Source of the DNA: Glandiceps talaboti | Taxonomy: Eukaryota; Hemichordata; Enteropneusta; Spengelidae | Length of the DNA stretch: 60,000 nt | Direction of reading: 5' to 3' | Assembly: GCF_964340395.1 (NCBI RefSeq) | Contig: NC_135571.1 | Coordinates: forward strand, 12,893,546 to 12,953,545 | Translations under genes and position numbers: made by a program | Notes under the pieces: model-generated | Told to the model about the DNA's origin: nothing | Database searches by the model: none | Seen by the model: only the letters and a program-made list of their open reading frames with translations | In this document: positions 22,301-33,100 of the stretch, one piece after another | Position numbering within the stretch: the first letter of the stretch is position 1 | Layout of the letters: each line of letters opens with the position of its first letter

Positions 22301-25300
22301 TGGGATGTTTGCACAAGTGCTTGCAGTGTTGTCTGCGCCCGTACTTTCATGAGTGTAGGATTGAAAGTGCAGCAGAAAACACTGCAAGCTGCAGCAGAAA
22401 ACACTGCAAGCTGCAGCAGAAAACACTGCAAGCTCGAGTGCAAATACCCCAGAAATTGATGATATTTATTACATTTTGAATACTCAAAACTTGGTTATTA
22501 TGAAAGATGGGTGTTAGACTTAACTTACCCAGTTCTAGATTGTAAATAACCCCCTAAAACATAAATGGAAGATGCTGGTTGTCTTGGTCCCCTGAGATCA
22601 CATGACTGTTGTCCTCCAATTGAATGTGTTAACTTACCCAGTTCTAGATTGTAAATAACCCCCTAAAACATAAATGGAAGATGCTGGTTGTCTTGGTCCC
22701 CTGAGATCACATGACTGTTGTCCTCCAATTGAATGAGATATAACATCTTTTATGATAGTAACACATTCTGCAGAGCAATTAAGATAGTTGATTGGTCAAC
22801 ATATAGGTTAATGTAATACATCAGATTATTAACACAGATGACTTTTCTACTATCTATCATGGAGGGAACAAGACTGACAGTTTGTAGTCGAAAGCTCTCA
22901 GCTCATCAAAAGTATGTTGTGTGTATTGTTAAAAGTGTAGTACTCTGATGACTTTTCATTTGATAGATGCCAAGATAACACTTTACCTTGATTAGTTTTC
23001 ACTATTCTGTGTTCCAAGGCTTTACGAAGTGTTGACATAGAAACCAAATGAAGGCGTACACTGGACAGTAAATCTATCAAATCTTCTTGTCTGTTACTTA
23101 AGTCATATTCTATCCATTTTAAGACACTCTCTAACACAATATCTTCACCTTTGGTACCTTTGATAAACAATTGTATATAAGGTAGAATAATTAGACAATA
23201 TTTGACTTTGTTCAGCCGAGGAAAATATGAGCGACCTCGGGAGAAAGAAGATTAACTTTAATATTGTGCATGTGTATAAGTGCTAAGACTGTACAATGTT
23301 GTGAGTTGTATAGTCAGAAATCACTTATCAAGAGTAAAACTGTGTGTTTGTGAGATGTACAGTTAGTCAAACAAGTAAATACGGGTTCATTATCACTGGT
23401 TAACTCATTAACATTGGTTAACTCATTATCACTGGTTAACTCATTAACACTGGTTAACTCATTATCACTGGTTAACTCATTATCACTGGTTAACTCATTA
23501 ACACTGGTTAACTTATTAACACTGGTTAACTTATTAACACTGGTTAACTCATTAACACTGGTTAACTTATAACACTGGTTAACTTATTATCACTGGTTAA
23601 CTCATTGACACTGGTTAACTAATTAACACTGGTTAACGCATTATCACTGGTTAACTCATTAACACTGGTTAACTCATTAACACTGGTTAACTCATTATCA
23701 CTGGTTAACTCATTATCACTGGTTAACTCATTAACACTGGTTAACTAATTAACACTGGTTAACTCATTAACACTGGTTAACTCATTATCACTGGTTAACT
23801 CATTAACACTGGTTAACTCATTAACACTGGTTAACTCATTAACACTGGGTAACTCATTAACACTGGTTAACTCATTAACACTGGTTAACTCATTATCACT
23901 GGTTAACTCATTAACACTGGTTAACTCATTAACACTGGTTAACTCATTAACACTGGTTAACTCATTATCACTGGTTAACTCATTATCACTGGTTAACTCA
24001 TTATCACTGGTTAACTCATTATCACTGGTTATCTCATTATCACTGGTTAACTCATTAACACTGGTTAACTCATTATCACTGGTTAACTCATTATCACTGG
24101 TTAAATCATTAACACTAGTTCACTCATTATCACTGGTTAACTCATTAACACTGGTTAACTCATTATCACTGGTTAACTCATTAACACTGGTTAACTCATT
24201 AACACTGGTTAATTCATTAACACTGGTTAACTCATTAACACTGGTTAACTTATTAACACTGGTCAACTCATTATCACTGGTCAACTCATTAACACTGGTT
24301 AACTCATTATCACTGGTTAACTCATTAACACTGGTTAACTCATTAACACTGGTTAACTCATTAACACTGGTTAACTCATTATCACTGGTTAACTCATTAA
24401 CACTGGTTAACTCATTATCACTGGTTAACTTATTAACACTGGTTAACTCATTAACACTGGTTAACTCATTAACACTGGTTAACTCATTAACACTGGTTAA
24501 CTCATTATCACTGGTTAACTCATTAACACTGGTTAACTCATTAACACTGGTTAACTTATTAACACTGGTTAACTTATTAACACTGGTTAACTCATTAACA
24601 CTGGTTAACTCATTAACACTGGTTAACTCATTAACACTGGTTAACTCATTAACACTGGTTAACTCATTAACACTGGTTAACTCATTATCACTGGTTAACT
24701 CATTATCACTGGTTAACTCATTATCACTGGTTAACTCATTAACACTGGTTAACTCATTAACACTGGTTAACTAATTAACACTGGTTAACTCATTAACACT
24801 GGTTAACTCATTAACACTGGTTAACTCATTATCACTGGTTAACTCATTAACACTGGTTAACTCATTAACACTGGTTAACTCATTAACACTTGTTAACTCA
24901 TTAACACTGGTTAACTCATTAACACTGGTTAACTTATTAACACTGGTTAACTCATTATCACTGGTTAACTCATTAACACTGTACGTTGTTGTGAGATGTA
25001 CAGATAGTTAGACAAATAGGTAAGTCCTCACCAAGACTGAGGTCATCACAGGTCAATATTTCTTGAAGTCTGGTTTTGGTCAACATAAGGAATTCTTGTT
25101 GCTGTATTATGGTAGAAAACCTTGACTTGAATAAATGAGCAGTTTTGTTGTGTAACTCAGTCAGGCAGTGAAGATCAGAAAACATCCATACACCTATGGA
25201 GATCAGAAAACATCCATACACTTATGGAGATAATATGACAATAGTTTGGTCTGTAAGGTATGCCGTGATGGGGGCACACTTGTGTATCGTCCAGCTAATC

Positions 25301-26314
25301 AGTATGATGAGATGAACGATAATGTCAAGTTGACCAACAGGGGATGCACTTCTATTTTAATAACAGCAGAAGAAAGTATCCTGTGCAGGAACAAACGTCA
25401 GAATGGATAAAATTGTTAGCATTTTTTCTTCTGCTTTACTAATTCTGAACACTCCCTAACATTGTACTACATAATTCTTACGGCTTCAATGATAAAACAA
25501 CACTAAGATAAAGATAACGGTGATGCCAGAACCAAGGATTGAATCACTGGCCTTTAAAGAACTCTAAAAATAATAACTATAAAGGGATATATATATAGCA
25601 CCTAGTATCCATATCTTGATGCACACTCACTGTCACTTTACAATAAATACTGCCACAAAATAATATATTAGCATTATCAAATTACAAATTAGGGTGAGTT
25701 ACATGTATCTCTGTTGTCTAACAATAATATATCTTGCACACGATGTAAAATAAACTAAATTTATTCACCCTCCATTACCGAGTCAGTGATATAGCAAAAT
25801 CAGTGAATGGCAGTTAGTACAGTTACCATGACAACTTACCCAAGCAGTTTGTAACATCAATATATCTCTGTAGACAGTTGGTACAAATATCTTTGACTTC
25901 TATCATATGTAGCATACAGGCAGCAGACAATAAATCCTGTACATTATCTCTGTTGACATCTAATACACCAGTATACATATATTCCACAAGTTTATCCAAT
26001 GCATGGAATTCTACTTCTTTGATCTCCACTTCCTTGGATCTGCTTTCCATCATTTCGGTTGTGAACATCGCCCGGAAGTACTCACTATGCACGGCAAGAA
26101 TACTTCTATGTGCATAGATATCTTGGTCATCCACTTTTAACACCACATCACACATGAGACCTTCTTTCCTGAGTTCATTTTGACCAGAGAGTGTTTTCTT
26201 TGTGATGTGTTTGCTACCAACAAATTTCATGCTACCTTTGCCTTCATTCACAGTACATGTATAATTCTGGAAGGTAAATGTACGATGTCTGACTTTTTTC
26301 TTTTTGGTTGACAT
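19373..26314 (-). CDS. Kelch-like BTB-BACK-kelch protein
   Basis: Likely a substrate adaptor for cullin-3 ubiquitin ligase, the family role. Coding exons in transcript order: 26314-25840, 25193-25032, 23157-22987, 22767-22638, 22212-21778, 21419-21229, 20311-20147, 20078-19914, 19512-19373. All junctions are GT-AG and phases join. BTB: about residues 44-150 (CDVVLKV, AHRSILAVHSEYF). BACK: about 155-265. Kelch blades start at IYVLGG (301-306), then MFFVHK (degenerate), IYVCGG, LYVIGG, VYAIGG and IYAxGG. Using only exon 7 or only exon 8 gives 622 residues and six blades; using both gives 677 residues and a broken blade. ATG at 26314 has A at -3. A 5' UTR acceptor may lie near 26430 (TTTTACAG). 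Intron 2 carries an 18-bp array and exon 4 a partial duplication. The paralogue within the KLHL family was not identified. Confidence 0.9.
19914..20078 (-). CDS. Kelch-like exon 8 (alternative to exon 7)
   Basis: This 165-bp exon starts in phase 1 after TCTATTACAG and ends GGAG|GTAAGT. It encodes one kelch blade from GFIYAVGG through VERYEP and RSFHSVV to NLIYAFG. It is 55 codons like exon 7, aligns to it without gaps, and matches at about 29 of 55 positions. Joined to exon 9 it restores the blade Gly-Gly (G|GT). Confidence 0.85.
20147..20311 (-). CDS. Kelch-like exon 7 (alternative to exon 8)
   Basis: This 165-bp exon starts after GGTGTTTTAG and ends GGAG|GTAAG. It encodes GCVYAIGG through VERYDI and RSFHSVV to GLIYAIG. 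Splicing to exon 9 gives YAIGG; splicing to exon 8 would give YAIGD and then a second blade start only a few residues later. The intron to exon 8 is only 68 bp, short next to its neighbours (about 400 and 920 bp). Confidence 0.85.
20580..20780. repeat. ~115-bp tandem duplication in Kelch-like intron 6
   Basis: Two units each contain CACCAnATAGTAAGAGATA, AATTTTGGTGTGTCA and GGCACACTG-like sequence. A C homopolymer (about 20846-20863) follows. No gene was seen in the intron. Confidence 0.6.
21525..21660. repeat. Dispersed repeat in Kelch-like intron 5
   Basis: TCATGGCTTCCTACTTGAAA and following bases match 55740-55790, and in inverse 55905-55940 and 56165-56210, so this is one arm of the inverted-repeat family seen in the 55.7-56.2 kb region. 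Confidence 0.65.
22360..22437. repeat. 24-bp tandem repeat, three units
   Basis: GCAGCAGAAAACACTGCAAG is repeated three times in Kelch-like intron 4. Confidence 0.85.
22529..22624 (-). pseudogene. Partial tandem copy of Kelch-like exon 4 with its donor
   Basis: The 3' part of exon 4 (from TTCAATTGGAGGAC to the end) plus its GTAAGT donor is repeated 109 bp downstream in transcript direction. The copy lacks the TCTGCAG acceptor and the 5' part of the exon. Reading from the true exon into it meets TAA at once, so the first donor (22636-22637) must be used for a functional protein. Confidence 0.85.
23380..24985. repeat. 18-bp satellite array in Kelch-like intron 2
   Basis: About 88 units of ACTCATTAACACTGGTTA run nearly without indels. 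Two common variants (TTAACAC and TTATCAC) are interspersed irregularly. Each unit carries the palindrome GTTAAC. The array lies between exon 3 (23157) and exon 2 (25032). Confidence 0.97.
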
Positions 26315-26659
26315 TTTTGTTGCTTACAATTCTACTTCTTAATTTAATATATGCATCTAGAGATATTTCCAAACCAAGTGTTTGCTTGTAAACATAAAAT
26401 CAATTACTGATGGTCTTCATTTTTATCACCTGTAAAACAATAATAGTTAGCTATATAATTATCCGTATTGCGAACGGTATATGGGATTTGATTCTCACAT
26501 TGGAGAAGGAGAGGGCCATTATCAAAGTCAAGCCCTGATTTACTCTGTCTGCAAACTGAATATATTTACATCAGTGAAATTAGTCGTTCTCAATATTGGT
26601 ATATCTACATGTATACACTGTAAAATTAGGTATTACTGTTAATGGTTATAGTTCAGAGC

Positions 26660-26698
26660 TGTATGTGTATGTGTGTGTGTGTATGTATGTATGACTTG

Positions 26699-26732
<34 letters not shown>

Positions 26733-26774
26733 TGTGTGTATGTATGTATGTATGTATGTATGTATGTATGTGTG

Positions 26775-26805
<31 letters not shown>

Positions 26806-26811
26806 TGTATG

Positions 26812-26842
<31 letters not shown>

Positions 26843-26852
26843 TGTATGTATG

Positions 26853-26883
<31 letters not shown>

Positions 26884-26905
26884 TGTATGTATGTATGTGT
26901 GTATG

Positions 26906-26936
<31 letters not shown>

Positions 26937-26987
26937 TGTATGTATGTATGTATGTATGTGTGTATGTATGTATGTATGTATGTAATG

Positions 26988-27018
<31 letters not shown>

Positions 27019-27049
27019 TGTATGTATGTATGTATGTATGTATGTAATG

Positions 27050-27080
<31 letters not shown>

Positions 27081-27230
27081 TGTATGTATGTATGTATGTA
27101 TGTATGTATGTATGTATGTATGTATGTATGTATGTATGTATGCATGCATGCATGCATGCATGTATGTATGTATGTATGTATGTATGTATGTATGTATGTA
27201 TGTATGTATGTGTGATATGTATGTTTGTAA
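26660..27230. repeat. ATGT microsatellite upstream of the Kelch-like gene
   Basis: About 570 bp of TATG units are interrupted at intervals by TAATG and by a short GCAT run near 27139-27163. Tyr-, Met- and Val-rich or Thr/His-rich open frames on both strands here are artefacts of the 4-bp unit. Confidence 0.97.
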
Positions 27231-28114
27231 ATATAAATCCATACATTATTCATGCGTTATAACACACACACACCAACTGACTATATCTATACACTATACA
27301 GTTAAGTACTATAGTACTTGGTATATCCTTGGATGAATTATACTGACAGTATAATTCCTCCAAGGTATATCCCAGTATTATAATTCCTGATATTAATTCT
27401 ACTAAACTTTGTCAGAAATCTCACTTTTTCACAATACAAAATTGTAAACATGGTATTTCACCCAGATCTGCAGTGGCGTGGTGTACATCTATTTACTACT
27501 TTCCACTGCAGGAGAACTAAACGAGGACGAGAGGGCGCACTTTAGACTGACCACCCAACTCGTTGTAAAAAGAAGCAATTCTTGAAACGTGACTTGAAAC
27601 AGTTGTACCACAGGCCACTTGAACACGTTTATCGAGTCTCAGTGTTCATGGACAAGGTTGTAAGAAATACACGTAATACACGTAAAATACCAAATGGATT
27701 TCTAATCAAATGTGATAGAGTTAGCGTTCGCAAACAAGTTTTAAGATTCTCTATAATCTTGGGGAGTCAGTTGAGACGGGAGAGGTCAACTTTCTTCACT
27801 CTGAGACTTTCCGCAGTGTGTACACATACACCCCTTGGTTCTACACATTACAGAGATTCGTAAGTAAAGGTAATCACAAAACTTTAAAAAATGTTTTTAT
27901 TTTAGAGTCATTTTTATGAAAAATGTATGCCCGACCATTTGACTATGCTGTGGTCACAGACGGAGTAAGTCGTCTGTTCAATTTTGAGTGAAACGTGTGC
28001 ACCGTCTGCAAGGTTCCACACAGTTTAACTACACAAGCCACACCAGTAGTGGTAAAATCATGAATTTAATCGATTTGTAATAAATGAGAGCATGGGGTAA
28101 ACGAGAGGGTGAAA

Positions 28115-28195
28115 TGTTGACCAGCGCCGAACTGGAACCGGGACCCTCCTAGCACTTGACGGACGCACTACCAACCGCGAACCGTGCTGTATTCT
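28115..28195 (-). repeat. tRNA-derived SINE remnant
   Basis: On the minus strand, GGTTGGTAGTGCG resembles an A-box region. About 35 bases on, GGTTCCAGTTC is a B-box variant after GAGGGTCCC. The order and spacing fit a tRNA-derived promoter; the fold is degenerate. Confidence 0.45.
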
Positions 28196-28208
28196 ACATA
28201 TGTTCTAT

Positions 28209-28315
28209 CACAGGTACTCGAATCAATGTGTAGAAAAAAAATGTATTGTATATAAATAAGTCTTACTTATATACATATTTTTTTTAAATCATACATATTG
28301 ATTCGAGTACCTGTG
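28209..28315. mobile_element. 107-bp hAT-type MITE
   Basis: The ends CACAGGTACTCGAATCAAT and its complement are perfect. The element is flanked by an exact 8-bp direct repeat TGTTCTAT (28201-28208 and 28316-28323), the hAT signature. The interior is AT-rich with no coding capacity. Confidence 0.88.
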
Positions 28316-28680
28316 TGTTCTATGTTTACTAAAGATAATTTCAAAAACAATATTTAGTTGCAAGTACACGTCAAATTTATACACTAATTCAGTCATTAAC
28401 ACAATGTCTTTGTTTTTCAATCATATTAAGTTTAATCATCTCACTAATACATCAATATAGTATTTATTGGGGCAGTTACGTAATGTCCAAATACATTGTT
28501 TACATCTCATCGATCATTCCAACAGATGGTTTGCATGGACAACTTTTTGTTCATGATTTTCAAACAGAGTGAAGAGATGAGATGACACCACAGATAACTT
28601 TAGACTAACCTTTCTACATTTTGTATTTTACTATATTGTACTCCTATTTATTATGTTGTCATTAGGTTTCCATAGCAACC

Positions 28681-29926
28681 ATGGGACGTAAGGTAACCCT
28701 AGCAACCTCTTGTCTAAATCAGTGGGCAATGGACTTCCAAGGAAACCTAGAGAGAATTCTGAAGAGTAAGTTGTGCACACCCATTCTGAAATGGTATCAA
28801 CCTACAATAATGGCAAAGCACTTACATATTAAAACTATTACAAGCATAGACTAGACAGTTTCTGTGATGTAAACTATCAGTGAATGTTGGTGCTGAACAG
28901 TACTGATAATAATGTAACTTCTTCATTCTCGCAAATCAAAGCTGTTATTTCTTCCGCGGCACTGCGAAATAACGTTGACGGTGCGTTTTGGACGCGTGGG
29001 TTTGGACGGTACCGTAAAAGAGGCCGTGGTTTGCGATAATGAACTTCTTATAAATTATACTATTTTGAACACAATTCTAAGATTATTTTACAATTGATTT
29101 GCATAGGTTATCATGCACAAGTAGTTCAAAGTTTATTTAGCTAACTTTTTAGCTAACTACCTAACATCTATCTACAGTCAGCTGATCATACCGCCACTTA
29201 GTGGTCAGCTGTAACTATGGTATTTGTCTTTCTAATATTATAAGCTAAGTTAACTGACTGTAGATGTGCGAGTAAAACATAGTTTATAGTGGATTGCACT
29301 ATTTTTCTAGATTGTTTGTCTGACTTATCTTGCAGGTAATGTTTGAAAACTGGCAAATGTTGTTTTGTTTTCTAAATTCTAGGTATAGAAGTGGCCAAAT
29401 CACAAGGTGCTAGATATCGTCTGGGACCCGAGTTAGAAATAAGGTACTTTCTACTGATGTTAGCGAAATTATACATAAGTAGATATCAACTTGGAACCTT
29501 GACAAATATATTGCATGACTCTATATTACAGTTTTGAAGTTATTTTGATCATTTCAAACATTTTTTTTTGGAAATTGATTTAGAATTTAGATTTTATTTG
29601 AGAATTTACTGGTGTGATTATGTGAGAAGTCCGAGTATTAAAATTGGGTAAATTTAGGAGAAATTAAAGTTGAACATTTCAGGAATATTGTGAAAAATCA
29701 TTTAAAAAACTTGACTTGTTGTTTTGCTTTGTCTGATAATGTTACCAGAATTTATTGTTATTGTTTATGTATTGTTTTGTTGCTAGTGGTTACAACTGTG
29801 AAGATCATTTCTATGAGTCGGATACATGTCTCCATTCATTTCAAGTACTAGCTACATTGTTGAAGTCTCCAATAACTCAGGATATTATATGTGAAGTTGG
29901 CATGTGAGTCAAATTTATACAGTCAG

Positions 29927-30002
<76 letters not shown>

Positions 30003-30120
30003 GGGGTTGTCGTATACATGTCTCCATTCATTTCAAGTACTAGCTACATTGTTGAAGTCTCCAATAACTCAGGATATTATATGTGAAGTTGGCATGTGAG
30101 TCAAATTTATACAGAGTCAG

Positions 30121-30159
<39 letters not shown>

Positions 30160-33100
30160 TGTGTAGGGGGGTTGTCGTATACATGTCTCCATTCATTTCA
30201 AGTACTAGCTACATTGTTGAAGTCTCCAATAACTCAGGATATTATATGTGAAGTTGGCATGTGAGTCAAATTTATACAGAGTCAGTTTTGTGTGTGTGTG
30301 TGTGTGACTGTGTGTGTGTGTGTGTGTGTGTGTGCATGTGTGTAGGGGGGTTGTCGTATACTTGTCTCCATTCATTTCAAGTACTAGCTACATTGTTGAA
30401 GTCTCCAATAACTCATTATGTGAAGTTGGCATGTGAGTAAAATTTAATGTACCATATATTTTAAGGACCATCAACATGTTAATTAGCTCTAGAGTTTAAA
30501 CTAGTCTGGACATGTGGGCTTGTTATTATAATTATTTTAAAATATCTTTATTCAGGGTAAAATTCAATAAGCGTTATAAACAATGCAGAGCGTTGCAGGG
30601 TTGGCTTCTTTCCATTGAGGCCGTCATACATCAAATCATCAATCACACAAAAAGTCCACTTACAAATACTAAAACACATTAGGATATAAAATACACACAT
30701 TGTGACATTATAGCTCAGATAGACTTATTAGGCTTTTCATTGTAATTAAGATGTATCAGTCACAAGAGACATGATAACCTGTCACAAAGGCACAATGTAC
30801 CTGGAGGCTGCAATGTTGAATGTGAAGTATTACCCAGCATGAGAGTCTGGGTAACCAAGACTAGTGGTCTTGTAGTAGAGCTCCCAGTGGTGAGAGTCTG
30901 GGTAACCAAGACTAGTGGTCTTATAGTAGAGCCCCCAGTGGTGAGAGTCTGGGTAACCAAGACTAGTGCCAGTAGTGGTCTTGTAGTAGAGCCCCCAGTG
31001 GTGAGAGTCTGGATAACCAAGACTAGTGGCCTCATAGTAGAGCCCCCAGTGGTGAGAGTCTGGGTAACCAAGACTAGTGGTCTTGTAGTAGAGCCCCCAG
31101 TGGTGAGAGTCTGGATAACCAAGACTAGTAGCCTTGTAGTAGAGCCCCCAGTGGTAAGAGTCTGGGTAACCAAGACTAGTGGCCTCGTAGTAAACCCCCC
31201 AGTGGTGAGAGTGTGGGTAACCAAGACTAGTGGTCATGTAGTAGAGCCCCCAGTGGTGAGAGTGTGGGTAACCAAGACTAGTGGTCATGTAGTAGAGCCC
31301 CCAGTGGTGAGAGTCTGGGTAACCAAGACTAGTGGTCATGTAATAGAGCCCCCAGTGGTGAGAGTGTGGGTAACCAAGACTAGTGGTCATGTATTAGAGC
31401 CCCCAGTGGTGAGAGTCTGGGTAACCAAGACTAGTGGTTATGTAATAGAGCCCCCAGTGGTGAGAGTGTGGGTAACCAAGACTAGTGGTCATATAGAAGT
31501 GTCCCCAGTGGTGAGAATCTGGGTAACCAAGACTAGTGGTCTTGTAGTAGAGCCCCCAGTGGTGAGAGTGTGGGTAACCAAGACTAGTGGTCTTGTAGTA
31601 GAGCCCCCAGTGGTGAGAGTGTGGGTAACCAAGACTAGTGGTCATGTAGTAGAGCCCCAGTGGTGAGAGTCCGGGTAACCAAGGCTAGTGGTCATGTAGT
31701 AGAGCCCCAGTGGTGAGAGTCCGGGTAACCAAGGCTAGTGGTCTTGTAGTAGAGCCCCAGTGGTGAGAGTGTGGATAACCAAGACTAGTGGTCTTGCAGT
31801 AGAGCCCCCAGTGGTGTGAGTCTGGGTAACCAAGACTAGTGGTCTTGTAGTAGAGCCCCAGTGGTGAGAGTCTGGGTATCCAAGGCTAGTGGTCTTGTAG
31901 TAGAGCCCCCAGTGGTGAGAGTGTGGATAACCAAGACTAGTGGTCTTGTAGTAGAGCCCCAGTGGTGAGAGTCTGGGTAACCAAGACTAGTGGTCATGTA
32001 ATAGAGCCCCCAGTGGTGAGAGTCTGGGTATCCAAGGCTAGTGGTCTTGTAGTAGAGCCCCCAGTGGTGAGAGTCTGGGTAACCAAGACTAGTGGTCATG
32101 TAATAGAGCCCCCAGTGGTGAGAGTGTGGGTAACCAAGACTAGTGGTCATGTATTAGAGCCCCCAGTGGTGAGAGTCTGGGTAACCAAGACTAGTGGTTA
32201 TGTAATAGAGCCCCCAGTGGTGAGAGTGTGGGTAACCAAGACTAGTGGTCATATAGAAGTGTCCCCAGTGGTGAGAATCTGGGTAACCAAGACTAGTGGT
32301 CTTGTAGTAGAGCCCCCAGTGGTGAGAGTGTGGGTAACCAAGACTAGTGGTCTTGTAGTAGAGCCCCCAGTGGTGAGAGTGTGGGTAACCAAGACTAGTG
32401 GTCATGTAGTAGAGCCCCAGTGGTGAGAGTCCGGGTAACCAAGGCTAGTGGTCATGTAGTAGAGCCCCAGTGGTGAGAGTCCGGGTAACCAAGGCTAGTG
32501 GTCTTGTAGTAGAGCCCCAGTGGTGAGAGTGTGGATAACCAAGACTAGTGGTCTTGCAGTAGAGCCCCCAGTGGTGTGAGTCTGGGTAACCAAGACTAGT
32601 GGTCTTGTAGTAGAGCCCCAGTGGTGAGAGTCTGGGTATCCAAGGCTAGTGGTCTTGTAGTAGAGCCCCCAGTGGTGAGAGTGTGGATAACCAAGACTAG
32701 TGGTCTTGTAGTAGAGCCCCAGTGGTGAGAGTCTGGGTAACCAAGACTAGTGGTCATGTAATAGAGCCCCCAGTGGTGAGAGTCTGGGTATCCAAGGCTA
32801 GTGGTCTTGTAGTAGAGCCCCCAGTGGTGAGAGTCTGGGTATCCAAGGCTAGTGGTCTTGTAGTAGAGCCCCCAGTGGTGAGAGTCTGGGTATCCAAGGC
32901 TAGTGGTCTTGTAGTAGAGCCCCCAGTGGTGAGAGTCTGGGTATCCAAGGCTAGTGGTCTTGTAGTAGAGCCCCCAGTGGTGAGAGTCTGGGTATCCAAG
33001 GCTAGTGGTCTTGTAGTAGAGCCCCCAGTGGTGAGAGTCTGGGTATCCAAGGCTAGTGGTCTTGTAGTAGAGCCCCCAGTGGTGAGAGTCTGGGTATCCA

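Larger units (their letters stand above)
27480..28680 (+). promoter_or_regulatory. Shared 5' region and probable non-coding first exon of NADSYN1
   Basis: The Kelch-like gene and NADSYN1 are head to head with ATGs 2.4 kb apart. A donor-like C|GTAAGT at 27860 and an acceptor-like CATTAG at 28664-28665, 15 bases before the NADSYN1 ATG, suggest a non-coding exon ending at 27859 joined to 28666. No TATA box is evident. The intron would hold a SINE remnant and a hAT MITE. Inference only. Confidence 0.35.

Noticed and set aside
23380-24985. CRISPR-like regular array.
   Set aside because: Units are contiguous 18-bp repeats with no unique spacers, inside an intron of an animal gene.
19373-26314. A 677-residue Kelch-like protein using both exons 7 and 8.
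   Set aside because: It breaks the blade Gly-Gly at the 7-8 junction and gives two blade starts side by side; alternative use fits better.
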